DNA of 64,000 nt from Alphaproteobacteria bacterium (GCA_016861165.1 BOKV01000001.1:207795-271794), one strand, 5' to 3'; positions 44,832-54,557 are shown, counted from the stretch's first letter. Made by a program: numbers and translations. The notes: generated from the letters alone by a model not told the origin.

Positions 44832-45041
44832 ATGCCGCAGACGCTGCGCAAGCTGGTCGGGACGGTGGCGCTGATCGCGCTGGTCGTCCTCTACGCGCTG
44901 GTGGCAACCGCCGTCGCGGTCGCGCGCCTGGCCGACGCGCCGGCCTGGGCGCATCTGCTCTATTTCCTGGCGACCGGCCTGCTGTGGGTGGTGCCGGCCA
45001 TGCTGGTGGTGCGCTGGATGCTGCGGCCCGACGAGCGATAG
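44832..45041 (+). CDS. DUF2842 family small membrane protein
   Basis: 69 residues with two membrane helices (about 8-30 and 43-62) and a basic tail RWMLRPDER. The pattern TLRKLVGTVALIALVVLYALVA then LLYFLATGLLWVVPAMLVVRWM fits DUF2842, an alphaproteobacterial family of unknown function, often beside ctaA. An AGGAG box precedes the ATG at 44832. Confidence 0.85.
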   Translation: MPQTLRKLVGTVALIALVVLYALVATAVAVARLADAPAWAHLLYFLATGLLWVVPAMLVVRWMLRPDER

Positions 45042-45049
45042 CCGGGCGT

Positions 45050-46114
45050 TCAGGTGACGCTCATGGCGGCGCCGCGGTTCTGGATGCGGGTCGGCAGGCC
45101 CGACAGCAGCGTGTCGACATAGCGCATCGCCTGGAAATTGCCGTTGAGCGAAATCCTCGGCAGCGCGTGCAGGTGGGCGGCGTGACCGGGATAGACGACG
45201 CCGTGGCGGGTGGTGACGGCGGTGACGAAGCCGGCCTCGCGCGCCAGGCGGAACTCGCGTGCGCCGGCGGCCTGCGGGTAGCCGTAGGGGTAGGCGAAAT
45301 GGCGCGGCAGTTCGCCCAGTTCCATTTTGAGGATGCGCATGCTCTCGACCATCTCGGCGTCGACGCGCCGATCAGGCAGCCTCGCCAGCGCGAAATGGTG
45401 GACGGTATGGGCGCCGATCGTGCACAGGGGATCGCTGGCCAGTTCGACGATCTCGCGCCAGTTCATGATGGCGGCGGCCCGGTTGGCCTCAGGGTCGACG
45501 CCGGCCTGCCAGGCCAGCTCGGCGACGATCTTGCGCTGCTGGTCCTCGTCGACGTCGCGGGTAAGGAAACGGCAGAGTTCGTCGAACACCCGGCGCTTGG
45601 CCGCCGGCGTCGCCACGTCGAACTCGACATGGCCCTTGGGCGAATGGAGGACGAAGCGCTCGCGCCGGCCGATGACCTGTTCGAGGTCCTCCCACCACAG
45701 CGTGGCGCGGCCGTCGACCAGGCCGGGGGCGACATAGATCGTGTAGGGCACCTCGTATCGGCGGAAGATTGGCACCGCGTTTTCGAGGTTGTCGCGGTAG
45801 CCGTCATCGAGGGTGATGGCGACCAGCGGATCATGCCAGCGCCGGGCGTCGTAGGACCTGAGCTCGTCGACCAGCCCGTCCATGGTGACGAAACGGAAGC
45901 CGCGCCGCTTGAGCACCCCGATCACCCGGTCGAGGAAGGCCGGCGTCACGGTCAGGTGGGCATTGGGGCGGAAGCCGCCGGCCTGGCGCCGGTCGGCCAC
46001 GCGGTGCAGCATGAGGATGCCGCCGAGACCACCCATCCAGAAGCGCGACGCCGTCTGCACTCCGGAGAAGTACAGCGCATCGAGCACCATGCGCGTGGCC
46101 AAGATCGATCCCAT
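45050..46114 (-). CDS. Polysaccharide deacetylase-family protein
   Basis: 354 residues. NodB-fold motifs: ITLDDGYRDN near 100 (catalytic Asp and metal Asp), IGAHTVHHFALA near 232 (metal His pair) and HFAYPYGYP near 275. It would remove acetyl groups from a polysaccharide, fitting the adjacent export locus. The first about 40 residues lack a clear signal peptide but are partly hydrophobic. It lies downstream of the Wzz-like gene on the same strand. Confidence 0.88.
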   Translation of the reverse strand: MGSILATRMVLDALYFSGVQTASRFWMGGLGGILMLHRVADRRQAGGFRPNAHLTVTPAFLDRVIGVLKRRGFRFVTMDGLVDELRSYDARRWHDPLVAITLDDGYRDNLENAVPIFRRYEVPYTIYVAPGLVDGRATLWWEDLEQVIGRRERFVLHSPKGHVEFDVATPAAKRRVFDELCRFLTRDVDEDQQRKIVAELAWQAGVDPEANRAAAIMNWREIVELASDPLCTIGAHTVHHFALARLPDRRVDAEMVESMRILKMELGELPRHFAYPYGYPQAAGAREFRLAREAGFVTAVTTRHGVVYPGHAAHLHALPRISLNGNFQAMRYVDTLLSGLPTRIQNRGAAMSVT

Positions 46115-46188
46115 CCTGACGCCACCCCTAGCGTGATTTCGTTATCGTTCCCCAAACGGCGCTGGCAAGGACACGCCGGCGCCCAGCC

Positions 46189-48435
46189 TCAGGCGGCACC
46201 GGCCAGCGCCGTCTCGCGGTCGGCGGGGTCGAGGTGCACCAGGATCGCCTCGGTGAAGCCGGCATCGGCCAGTTCGTCGACCATCGCGGCGGCCTCGGCC
46301 GGCGAGGCGCCCTCGCTGCTGACGATGATGACGGTGTCGATGTCGGCCACCAGCTTCAGCGCGTCGGCACCGGCATAGCCGCAATCATAGACCTGGAAAT
46401 CGTAGGTGTCGGCCACGGCGTCGATGACGCCGGCGAGACGGCCGAGGTCGATTTCAGCCGGATCGACGTCGCCGCCGCCGGCGGCCAGCACATGCGCCGA
46501 GGTGAGCCGGTCACGCCGCACCGCCTCGCCGAAGCGGATGCGGCCGGCGAGCAGTTCGCGCAGGCCCGCCATCACGCCCTCGCCCAGCATTTCGCGGCTG
46601 GTGACGCCCGAGCCGGTGAGATCGACCACCGCCACCGACCTGCCGCGGCGGGCGAGGCGGCGGGCAAGCATCCAGGCGGTCAGCGAACCGGGATCGCCAG
46701 CGGGCGAGACCACCGCGACCCTGGCCCTGCCGAGATTCTCGATCGCCTCGCAGGCGTGGCCGAAGGCAAACAGCTCGGCATCAGCGCCGGGCTCCGGCGC
46801 GGCGCGGGCGGGTTCGTCCGCTTCGGCCATGGCGCCCGACCCGCCATCGAGCGGTGGTGGCGCCACCTGCGCCAGTCCCTCCCCCGCCTCCGCATATTCG
46901 GCGGGCGAACCGGAGGGCTTTTCGAAGACCACGTCCGGCAAGCGGGCCGGGGCGGGCTCGGCCGCGCGCGGCCGTTCGACCGTCGCCGGCGCCTCGGGAA
47001 TGGTCAGCCGCTCGGGGATCAGGTCGTCCTCAAGCGTGCCCACCGGGCGGAAGGCCTTGCCGGTCATCAGGGCCCAGGTCAGGATGCCGACAATTGCCAG
47101 CACCAGCATGGTCACCATGCCGGTCGCCGCCATCGGCACCGTCTTGGGGAAATAGGGTTCGATCGGCCGCACCGCGCGCGAGATGACGCGGGCATCGACG
47201 GGCAGGAACTCGCTGGCCTGGCGGCCGGCCGCCTCGCGATAGCGGGTCAGATAGGTCTGCAGCAGGTCGCGCTGGGCGGCCGCCTCACGCTCCAGCGCCC
47301 GCAGTTCGACCTCGGCCCCGCCGACGCGCGCCGCCTCGGCCTTGAGCCGGTCGACCTCGCGTTCGAGCACCGCCTCCTGGCGCCGCAGCACATCGGCGCT
47401 GTTCTGCAGGCTCCGCAGAATGTTGCGGGCCTCCCCGGTGATCTGGCGCTCGAAGTCGGCGAGCTGCGAGCGCAGCGCCCTGATGCGCGGATGGTTGGGC
47501 AGAAGCGTGGTCGACAGGTCGGAGATCTCCGCCTGCAGAGAAACCTGGCGCTCGCGCAGGCGCTGGATCAGCGGCGAGGCGATCACCTCGGGAACGGCGT
47601 CGAGGGAGGCGCCGCTGTCGAGCGCCGCCTGGATGGTGGCGGCCTTCGCCTCGGCCGCCGAGACCTGGGCGCGAAGCTGCGACAATTGCGTGGAGACCTC
47701 GGTAAGCTGCTGGGTCGCCAGCAGCGCGTTGTTGGTGGCGTCGAGTATGTCGGAACTGGCGCGGAACTCGGCGACCCGCGCCTCGGCGGCGCGGACCTTC
47801 TCGCGCAGATCGTCGATCTCGGGACCGAGCCACTGGGCGGCCTCGGCATTGGCCTCGACCTTGGCCTCCTTGGTCAGCCGCAAATACTCGTCGGCGACCG
47901 CGTTGGGCACCGCCTGGGCCAGTTCCGGATCACGCGACCAGAACTCGACGACGAGGACGCGGGAACCGCGCGCCGCGTACACGGTCAGGTGCTGCTTGAA
48001 GGCCTTGAGGCTGCGCTCGGCCGACGACACGGCGGCGGGCTCGCTGCCCAGGCCGAACAGCGCCAGCAGAACGCCCAGCCGCGAACGCCCGGCGCCGAAC
48101 TCCTCCGTGCGGTCGAGACCGAGCGTGGCGATCACCTTGAGCGCAATGTCGTCGGAGGTCAGAACCTGGACCTGGCTGCCGATCGCCTGTTCATCGAAGC
48201 GGCTTTCATCGGAGACCCCGTCGGCGGCGGGGCCCGTCAACGGCGCCGCGCGCCGCTCGATAAGGATGCGCGTGCTCGCCTCGTAGCGGGGGTCGACGGA
48301 GAGCGCCAGGGCGAACACGGCCGCGCCCGCCAAGAGCGTCAGCGCCAGCACCAGCCAGCGCTTCCTCCACACCTCGGCGAACAGGCCCGCCACGTCGATG
48401 TCGACGTCGGCGGTCAGGTCTCGGGCCCTCGGCAT
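46189..48435 (-). CDS. Wzz/GumC-type polysaccharide co-polymerase with degenerate BY-kinase domain
   Basis: 748 residues. The N-terminal Wzz domain has helices at about 25-45 and 430-455 around a long periplasmic coiled coil (about 170-400, Ala/Glu/Arg-rich). The cytoplasmic C-terminal part (about 570-745) looks like a bacterial tyrosine autokinase, but its Walker A equivalent is VSPAGDPGSLTAWMLA, lacking the GK(S/T) core, and no Tyr cluster ends the protein. It probably controls chain length in polysaccharide export without kinase activity. ATG 48435 (MPRARDL) is preferred. Confidence 0.85.
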   Translation of the reverse strand: MPRARDLTADVDIDVAGLFAEVWRKRWLVLALTLLAGAAVFALALSVDPRYEASTRILIERRAAPLTGPAADGVSDESRFDEQAIGSQVQVLTSDDIALKVIATLGLDRTEEFGAGRSRLGVLLALFGLGSEPAAVSSAERSLKAFKQHLTVYAARGSRVLVVEFWSRDPELAQAVPNAVADEYLRLTKEAKVEANAEAAQWLGPEIDDLREKVRAAEARVAEFRASSDILDATNNALLATQQLTEVSTQLSQLRAQVSAAEAKAATIQAALDSGASLDAVPEVIASPLIQRLRERQVSLQAEISDLSTTLLPNHPRIRALRSQLADFERQITGEARNILRSLQNSADVLRRQEAVLEREVDRLKAEAARVGGAEVELRALEREAAAQRDLLQTYLTRYREAAGRQASEFLPVDARVISRAVRPIEPYFPKTVPMAATGMVTMLVLAIVGILTWALMTGKAFRPVGTLEDDLIPERLTIPEAPATVERPRAAEPAPARLPDVVFEKPSGSPAEYAEAGEGLAQVAPPPLDGGSGAMAEADEPARAAPEPGADAELFAFGHACEAIENLGRARVAVVSPAGDPGSLTAWMLARRLARRGRSVAVVDLTGSGVTSREMLGEGVMAGLRELLAGRIRFGEAVRRDRLTSAHVLAAGGGDVDPAEIDLGRLAGVIDAVADTYDFQVYDCGYAGADALKLVADIDTVIIVSSEGASPAEAAAMVDELADAGFTEAILVHLDPADRETALAGAA

Positions 48436-48694
48436 CAGGCTGCTCCACACGCGGACGGGGGTCAACAAACGTAACCGGAGCATGAACGGGCATGGTAACC
48501 AGCAAGTTAACAGCAAGAAAAATAGGCCGCCCCGCCGCCTTCGGTGGCCCGTCCGTGCCGCATGCGTCGCTGTTCCACAGTCGGCAACAGCCGCATGGCC
48601 CGGCTTTACCGGCCATTAACCTTAATGAAGCATCAATCGACGGCGAAGACCGAAGAAGCGCGGGCCCGGCCGGGCCGGCGGCGCAAAGGTGGAA

Positions 48695-49270
48695 ATGCAG
48701 ATGTCGCGCAGTACCCGACCAGCCGTCGCGGCCATCGCCTGTCTGGCCTTGCTGCTGACGGCTTGCGCCAGCTACCGGCCGGCGAGCGAGGCCTTTCACG
48801 CGGTGCTGACCCAGCCCTACCGGCTCGACGCCGGTGACCGCCTGCGCGTCACCGTTTTCGGACAGGCGGACCTGACCAACACCTACGCGGTCGACAAGGC
48901 CGGCTACATTGCCTTCCCGCTGGTCGGACCGGTCGCCGCGCGCGGGACGACGCCGAGCGAACTGGAGGGAAGGCTGGCGGCGAGCCTGCGCAACGGTTTT
49001 CTGCGTGATCCCGACGTTTCGGTCGAGATCGACCGCTACCGGCCGTTCTACATCATGGGCGAGGTCGGCGCGCCGGGCCAGTACACCTACGTGCCGGGGA
49101 TGACGGTGCAGAACGCCATCGCGGTTGCCGGCGGCTTCACGCCCAGGGCGCGCCAGGAGAATGCCGACATCACCCGGCAGGTGAACGGCCAGATACTGAC
49201 CGGCCGCGTGCCGATCAGCGACCCGATCGTTCCCGGCGACACCATCTATGTGCGCGAGCGGCTCTTCTGA
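48695..49270 (+). CDS. Wza-type polysaccharide export lipoprotein (short)
   Basis: 191 residues. Lipobox LLTAC near 25, Poly_export domain (YRLDAGDRLRVTVFGQADLTN through DPDVSVEID) and a SLBB-type domain (FYIMGEVGAPGQYTYVPGMTVQNAIAVAGGFT). It is shorter than E. coli Wza and lacks its C-terminal helix, like other alphaproteobacterial exporters. ATG 48695 is 5 nt from AAAGG. It is divergent from the Wzz-like gene, so the two share a 259-bp control region. Confidence 0.9.
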   Translation: MQMSRSTRPAVAAIACLALLLTACASYRPASEAFHAVLTQPYRLDAGDRLRVTVFGQADLTNTYAVDKAGYIAFPLVGPVAARGTTPSELEGRLAASLRNGFLRDPDVSVEIDRYRPFYIMGEVGAPGQYTYVPGMTVQNAIAVAGGFTPRARQENADITRQVNGQILTGRVPISDPIVPGDTIYVRERLF

Positions 49271-49273
49271 GGC

Positions 49274-50413
49274 ATGAGCGACCGGCGGCCGCTGCGCATC
49301 GTGCACTGCTTTCGCTCGCCGGTCGGCGGCATCTTCCGCCATGTGCGCGACCTCGTCGCGGCGCAGAAGGCGGCCGGCCACCAGGTCGGCATCCTGTGCG
49401 ATTCCTCGACCGGCGGCGAATTCGAGGAACGGCTGTTCGAGGCGGTAGCGCCCGACCTGGCGCTGGGGCTGATCCGCATCCCGATGCGCCGCGCCATCAC
49501 GCCGGGCGACCTGCTGGCGGTTGTGCGCACGTTGCGCGAAATCCGCCACCTGCGACCGGACGTGCTGCACGCGCACGGCGCCAAGGGCGGCGCCTATGCG
49601 CGCATCGTCGGAACACTGCTGCGCATTTCGGGCACGCGCGTCGCCCGCCTCTACTGCCCGCATGGCGGCTCCATCCACTACGACGCGGCGACGTGGCAAG
49701 GTCGGCTCTACTTCGCGTTCGAGCGGCTGCTCGAACGCATGACGGACCGGCTGATCTTCGTCAGCCGTTACGAGGCCGACGGCTATGCGGCCAAGGTCGG
49801 CCACCCGCGCTGCCCGGTCACGCTGGTCGCCAACGGCCTGCGGCCGGAGGAGCTCCGCCCGGTCACGCCCGGCGCGGACGCGGCCGACTTCCTCTATATC
49901 GGCATGATGCGCGACCTGAAGGGTCCCGACCTGTTCCTGCGGGCGCTGGCGCTCATGCGCGACCGCCATGGACGAACCGCCAGCGCCCGTTTCGTCGGTG
50001 ACGGTCCCGACAAGGCGCGCTACGAAGGGATGATCGCGCAACTGCGGCTTGATGGCCAGGTGACCGTCCACCCGGCCATGCCGGCGCGCCGGGCCTTCGC
50101 CATGGCGCGGATGCTGGTGGTGCCATCACGGGCCGAATCGATGCCCTATATCGTGCTTGAGGCGATCGGCGCCGGCCTGCCGACGATCGCCACCAGGGTC
50201 GGCGGCATCCCCGAAATCTTCGCGGCCGAGGCCAGCCGGCTGGTCGAACCGGACAATGCCGAGGCGCTGGCGGCGGCGATGCTGGCCGCCCTCGACGATC
50301 CGGCCGGCGCGGCGGCGCGGGCACGGGCGATGCACGGCGACATCGCCGCGCGCTTCACCGTCGCGGGGATGGCGGCCGGGATCGAGGCGGCCTACCGCGC
50401 CTGCCTGCCGTGA
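49274..50413 (+). CDS. Glycosyltransferase family 4
   Basis: 379 residues, GT-B fold. N-terminal IVHCFRSPVGGIFRHVRDLV, mid-chain LHAHGAKGGAYARI, and the C-terminal nucleotide-sugar region with YIGMMRDLKGPDLFL and the EX7E-type ESMPYIVLEAIGAGLP. It adds a sugar to the growing repeat unit in the cytoplasm; sugar and linkage unknown. It starts 3 bp after the exporter gene, clearly co-transcribed. Confidence 0.9.
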   Translation: MSDRRPLRIVHCFRSPVGGIFRHVRDLVAAQKAAGHQVGILCDSSTGGEFEERLFEAVAPDLALGLIRIPMRRAITPGDLLAVVRTLREIRHLRPDVLHAHGAKGGAYARIVGTLLRISGTRVARLYCPHGGSIHYDAATWQGRLYFAFERLLERMTDRLIFVSRYEADGYAAKVGHPRCPVTLVANGLRPEELRPVTPGADAADFLYIGMMRDLKGPDLFLRALALMRDRHGRTASARFVGDGPDKARYEGMIAQLRLDGQVTVHPAMPARRAFAMARMLVVPSRAESMPYIVLEAIGAGLPTIATRVGGIPEIFAAEASRLVEPDNAEALAAAMLAALDDPAGAAARARAMHGDIAARFTVAGMAAGIEAAYRACLP

Positions 50414-50546
50414 CGGTAACCTCCCGTTAACACTGTTGGCGGGCTGCGCCGGCGGACCGCGCGCAACCTGCCTCGCAGGCCGCCCGAATCCAAGATTTGT
50501 TAGCGATTGTGCGCTACCAGCCAGACGACGGAGGCCGCTGGCAGCC

Positions 50547-52097
50547 ATGATCACGAAAACAAGGAAGAGCAGCGACACGGCGCAGGTCTTCTCGGCCGAG
50601 GCGCTGCGCGAAGCCATGGCCGGCGATCCGGCCGGCCAGCGGCGCACGGTCGAGCTCAACGAACTGGCCAAGCAGGTCGCCGAACTGTTCTCCACCGACG
50701 CGGTGTCGCCGCAGCTCATCGTCGGGCTCACCCGGCTCATCGAATTCGCCGGCCTGGTCGCCATCGGCCTCGGCGCCTACTGGCTCTACGGCGACGGCGA
50801 CCAGCTCGCCCTCTATGGCCCGGCCACGCTGCTCGGCGCCGTGCTCACCTTCTGCCTGGTCCAGGCGATCGACGGCTACGACATCTCCTCGCTCAAGCAT
50901 TTCGCCATCCAGTTCACCAAGGCGGCCACCGGCTTCACCCTGGCCATGGTGCTGCTGGTGGTGATCGGCTTCTTCTCCAAGATCGCGATCGAATATTCGC
51001 GGCTGTGGTTCGCCAACTGGTACGTGCTCGGCATCGGCTTCATCCTGCTGATGCGCACCGCCGTCTGGCTCTACGTGCGGCGCGCCGTCAGCGACGGGCG
51101 GCTGGAGCGGCGGGCGGTGATCGTCGGTGGCGGCGCGCCGGCGGCCGAACTCATCCGCTCGCTCGAAGCGCAGAAGGACAGCGATATCCGCATCTGCGGC
51201 ATTTTCGACGATCGCGGCCGCGAGCGCTCGCCGGCGATCGTGGCCGGCTATCCGAAGCTCGGCACCGTGCCGGAACTGGTCGAGTTCGGCCGCAAGGCGC
51301 GTGTCGACATGCTGATCGTCACCCTGCCGATGTCGGCCGAGAAGCGGGTGCTACAACTGCTCAAGCGGCTGTGGGTGCTGCCGGTCGACATCCGCCTGTC
51401 GGCCCACGCCAACAAGCTGCGTTTCCGGCCGCGCTCCTACACCTATGAGGGCTCGGTCCCGTTCCTCGACCTGTTCGAGAAGCCGATCGCCGACTGGGAC
51501 GCCCTGTCGAAGCGCGCCTTCGACATCCTGTTCTCGGCCATCGCCCTGGTCGCGCTGTCGCCGCTGATGCTGGCGACGGCGATCGCCATCCGGCTCGAAA
51601 GCAAGGGCCCGGTCATCTTCCGCCAGAAGCGCTACGGCTTCAACAACGAGGTCATCGAGGTGCTCAAGTTCCGCTCGATGTATCACGAGATGGCCGATCC
51701 GCTGGCGCGCAAGGTCGTCACCCGCGACGACCCGCGCGTAACGCGGGTGGGCCGCTTCATCCGCCGCACCTCGATCGACGAACTGCCGCAGCTCTTCAAC
51801 GTGCTGAAGGGCAACCTGTCGCTGGTCGGGCCGCGCCCGCACGCCGTCAACGCGCACACCCAGAACCGGCTGTGGGACGATGTCGTCGACGGCTATTTCG
51901 CCCGCCACCGCGTCAAGCCGGGCGTCACCGGCTGGGCGCAGATCAACGGCTGGCGCGGCGAGGTCGACAGCGAGGACAAGATCCGCGAGCGGGTCAACTG
52001 CGATCTCTACTACATCGAGAACTGGTCGCTGCTGTTCGACCTCTACATCGTGCTGATGACGCCGATCCGCCTTCTCAACACGGAGCATGCCTATTGA
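50547..52097 (+). CDS. Undecaprenyl-phosphate glucose phosphotransferase (WcaJ/ExoY type)
   Basis: 516 residues: four N-terminal membrane helices, a CoA-binding-like domain (VIVGGGAPAAELIRSL near 190), then the polyprenyl-P hexose-1-P transferase domain with KRAFDILFSAIALV, VLKFRSMY, RTSIDELPQLFNVLKGNLSLVGPRPHA and GVTGWAQINGWRG. It starts repeat-unit synthesis by loading a hexose phosphate on the lipid carrier. The gap of 133 bp after GT4 contains TTAAC-type sequence. ATG 50547 is the first good Met. Confidence 0.92.
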   Translation: MITKTRKSSDTAQVFSAEALREAMAGDPAGQRRTVELNELAKQVAELFSTDAVSPQLIVGLTRLIEFAGLVAIGLGAYWLYGDGDQLALYGPATLLGAVLTFCLVQAIDGYDISSLKHFAIQFTKAATGFTLAMVLLVVIGFFSKIAIEYSRLWFANWYVLGIGFILLMRTAVWLYVRRAVSDGRLERRAVIVGGGAPAAELIRSLEAQKDSDIRICGIFDDRGRERSPAIVAGYPKLGTVPELVEFGRKARVDMLIVTLPMSAEKRVLQLLKRLWVLPVDIRLSAHANKLRFRPRSYTYEGSVPFLDLFEKPIADWDALSKRAFDILFSAIALVALSPLMLATAIAIRLESKGPVIFRQKRYGFNNEVIEVLKFRSMYHEMADPLARKVVTRDDPRVTRVGRFIRRTSIDELPQLFNVLKGNLSLVGPRPHAVNAHTQNRLWDDVVDGYFARHRVKPGVTGWAQINGWRGEVDSEDKIRERVNCDLYYIENWSLLFDLYIVLMTPIRLLNTEHAY

Positions 52098-52102
52098 GCG
52101 TG

Positions 52103-53428
52103 ATGGCCGCCCCGCATGCCGGCGCCCATGCAGGCGCCGCTGCCGGCGCGGCGGCGCGACCGGTCCACGTGCCGGCGCGCTGGTTCACCGACGCCGCGCT
52201 CGCCTTCGCCGTCTTCCTCGGCGGCTTCGTCATCTTCGAGCCAGCACCCTATGAACTGATGCTGGCCGCGATGCTGGTCATCGGCGTGGCGCTCGGCCTG
52301 CGCATCCCGCGCTTCGTGCTGCCGCTCCTGGTGCTGTTCGTGCTGTTCAACGCCGGCGGCGTCATCTCCTCGTTCCAGATCGCCGACTGGCAGCGCGGCA
52401 TCATCTATGTGGCGGTGTCGCTGTTCCTGGCGGCGACCTCGGTGTTCTTCGCCATCATGATCCGCCAGGAGGCGGGCCGGCTGCGGCTCATCTTCCGCGC
52501 CTATGTGGCGGCGGCGCTGATCACCACGATGCTCGGCATCGTCGGCTATTTCGCCCTGGTGCCCGGTTTCGACATCTTCACCCGCTACTCGCGGGCGATG
52601 GGCGCCTTCGAGGACCCGAACGTGTTCGCGCCGTTCCTGGTGGCGCCGAGCCTCTATCTGATCTACGGCATCGTCCACCGCTCGACGACCATGGCACCGA
52701 TCCGCATCGGCGCGCTCATGGTATTGATGCTGGGGCTGTTCCTCGCCTTCTCGCGCGCCGCCTGGGGACTGTTCCTGATCACGGCGGCGCTGTTCTACCT
52801 GCTCCTGATCATCAACGAACGATCGGCGAGGGAACGGCTCAAATATCTGGTACTGGCCGGCATCGGCGCGCTCATCCTGTTCGCCATGCTGGCCGTCGCC
52901 CTCAACATCGAGGCGGTGGCCGACCTGTTCCAGGAACGCTTCAAGGCGGTGCAGGACTACGATGCCGGCCGCATGGGCCGCTTTGCCCGGCATCTGGCCG
53001 GATACGAGCTGGCGCTGACCAGTCCGCTCGGCATCGGCCCGCTGGAGTTCGGCTACATCTTCGGCGAGGACACCCACAACAATCTCGTCAAGGCGCTGAT
53101 GGACTATGGCTGGCTCGGTTTCGCCACATGGCTGGCGATCAACCTGTGGACGCTGATCGCCGGCTTCAAGCTTCTGTTCCGCCAGCGGCCGTGGCTGCCC
53201 TATTTCCAGATCGCCTATGTCGTCTTCGTCGGCCACGTGATCATCGGCTACGTCATCGACACCGACCACTGGCGCCACTTCTACCTGATGATCGGTATCA
53301 TCTGGGGGTGCATCGGCCTGGAACAGGCCTGGCAGCGCGACCGGCGCGTGAACACCGCCGGGCAAGCGACATCATCGGCCGCCGCAAGGCCAGTCGCGCG
53401 TCAAGCGCAGGTGAAGGGAAACGCCTGA
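52103..53428 (+). CDS. O-antigen ligase/polymerase-like membrane protein
   Basis: 441 residues with about ten membrane helices. The Wzy_C/O-antigen ligase pattern is seen in GAFEDPNVFAPFLV, AFSRAAWGLFLI and GPLEFGYIFGEDTHNNLVKALMDYGWLG (Arg and His of the periplasmic active loop). It could polymerise the repeat units or ligate the glycan. The TTG at 52094 overlapping the preceding stop (TTGA, with GGAG 8 nt upstream) is an alternative start. No Wzx flippase is seen in the window. Confidence 0.85.
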   Translation: MAAPHAGAHAGAAAGAAARPVHVPARWFTDAALAFAVFLGGFVIFEPAPYELMLAAMLVIGVALGLRIPRFVLPLLVLFVLFNAGGVISSFQIADWQRGIIYVAVSLFLAATSVFFAIMIRQEAGRLRLIFRAYVAAALITTMLGIVGYFALVPGFDIFTRYSRAMGAFEDPNVFAPFLVAPSLYLIYGIVHRSTTMAPIRIGALMVLMLGLFLAFSRAAWGLFLITAALFYLLLIINERSARERLKYLVLAGIGALILFAMLAVALNIEAVADLFQERFKAVQDYDAGRMGRFARHLAGYELALTSPLGIGPLEFGYIFGEDTHNNLVKALMDYGWLGFATWLAINLWTLIAGFKLLFRQRPWLPYFQIAYVVFVGHVIIGYVIDTDHWRHFYLMIGIIWGCIGLEQAWQRDRRVNTAGQATSSAAARPVARQAQVKGNA

Positions 53429-53458
53429 TTTCGCGGGCCAAACCCGCAACATATTGAA

Positions 53459-53535
53459 TGGTCGGAGCGGCGAGATTCGAACTCACGACCCCCTGCACCC
53501 CATGCAGGTGCGCTACCAGGCTGCGCTACGCTCCG
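53459..53535 (-). tRNA. tRNA-Pro (anticodon GGG)
   Basis: 77 nt with encoded CCA. Acceptor CGGAGCG/CGCTCCG perfect, anticodon loop ATGGGGT, T arm AGTTCGAATCT. It reads CCC and CCU. It lies downstream of merR, a conserved position in Rhizobiales. Confidence 0.96.
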
Positions 53536-53606
53536 AAACCGGGCCGGACTATAGGGAGCGGCCTGGCGCAATTCAACCGCAAAGATGGCGCCCGCCCTAC
53601 GAGCGC

Positions 53607-53636
53607 GCTTCCCCGCCGCTCGGCGGGGCGAAGCCC
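53607..53636 (-). terminator. Hairpin after merR, partial 3'-UTR element (copy 4)
   Basis: Immediately after the merR TAG (minus strand) comes GGGGCTTCGCCCCGCCGAGC, like the first box of the interspersed element, then a perfect CCCCGCC/GGCGGGG stem (53611-53617 with 53622-53628). There is no T run and the second box is missing. Confidence 0.5.
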
Positions 53637-54209
53637 CTAGTTGCCGCGCACCTGGTCGAGCAGGCGCTTGCATTCAAGCAGTTCGTAGAGGGTTGCCTGC
53701 AGGCTGCGGCGATCGTCGGCGCTCAGCGCCGGATTGCCGGCGGTGGCTCCGTGCCCGGCCTCGCGGCCGACCAGCCGGTCGATGAGCCGCTTGGGCTTTT
53801 CCCGGGCGGTAAGTTCGGCCACGGCGACCGCCTTGCGGGCCGGCTCCTCGGGATGGCGCGGCTCCGGTGCGGCGGCCGCCGTCTGGACCAGGCCGACGGC
53901 CGTCGTCGGCGGCAGTTCGGCCGCCGCCGCCTCGATCTCGCCGGCGCCGACGGCGACGACGAACCTGTTGCCCTGCTCCTTGAGGATGCGTTGCAGCCCG
54001 CGGATGGTGTAGCCCTCGTCATAGAGCAGGCGCTTGATGCCCTTCAGCAGATCGACATCCTCGGGCCGGTAGTAGCGCCGGCCGCCGCCACGCTTGAGTG
54101 GCCTGATCTGGCTGAAACGCGTCTCCCAGAAACGCAGCACGTGCTGGGGCAGGTCGAGTTCCTCGGCGACCTCGGAAATCGTGCGGAATGCGTCGGGGCT
54201 CTTGATCAC
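53637..54209 (-). CDS. MerR-family transcriptional regulator
   Basis: 190 residues. The N-terminal winged helix-turn-helix (about 8-78) reads [49 protein letters not shown] Pro/Ala-rich middle follows and a C-terminal helix ([20 protein letters not shown]). No Cys ligands for metals or redox are present, so it is not a classic metal sensor. It is the conserved alphaproteobacterial MerR downstream of ihfA (30 bp gap). GTG start. Confidence 0.9.
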   Translation of the reverse strand: MIKSPDAFRTISEVAEELDLPQHVLRFWETRFSQIRPLKRGGGRRYYRPEDVDLLKGIKRLLYDEGYTIRGLQRILKEQGNRFVVAVGAGEIEAAAAELPPTTAVGLVQTAAAAPEPRHPEEPARKAVAVAELTAREKPKRLIDRLVGREAGHGATAGNPALSADDRRSLQATLYELLECKRLLDQVRGN

Positions 54210-54239
54210 CGGTCACTCCCGGGCGCGCCGCTCACCGGT

Positions 54240-54557
54240 TCACGCCTTGCGCTTCGTCCTGGCGTGGCCCTTCAGCACGGCGTCCTTGAGAACATTGGAC
54301 GGCTTGAACACCATCACCCGGCGCGGCGAGATCGGCACCTCCTCGCCGGTCTTGGGATTGCGCCCGATCCTCTCATTCTTCTTGCGCACCACGAAGGAAC
54401 CGAACGAGGAGAGCTTGACGGACTCGCCCATGACCACCTTGTCGCAGATGGTCTCCAGCACCATTTCGACCAGGTCGGCCGATTCGGTACGCGACAGACC
54501 CACCTTCTGGTACACCGCCTCCGACAGGTCGACGCGTGTAACCGTCCTTCCCCCCAT
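54240..54557 (-). CDS. ihfA: Integration host factor subunit alpha
   Basis: 105 residues. HU/IHF pattern: [29 protein letters not shown], then [27 protein letters not shown] and the arm [21 protein letters not shown] with Pro at the DNA-intercalating tip. It bends DNA with IhfB. ATG 54557 follows GGAGAGG; the open frame to 54635 is not used. Confidence 0.96.
   Translation of the reverse strand: MGGRTVTRVDLSEAVYQKVGLSRTESADLVEMVLETICDKVVMGESVKLSSFGSFVVRKKNERIGRNPKTGEEVPISPRRVMVFKPSNVLKDAVLKGHARTKRKA

Noticed and set aside
46234..48474. A 746-codon plus-strand frame opposite the Wzz-like gene
   Set aside because: Antisense shadow; the minus strand carries a recognisable co-polymerase.
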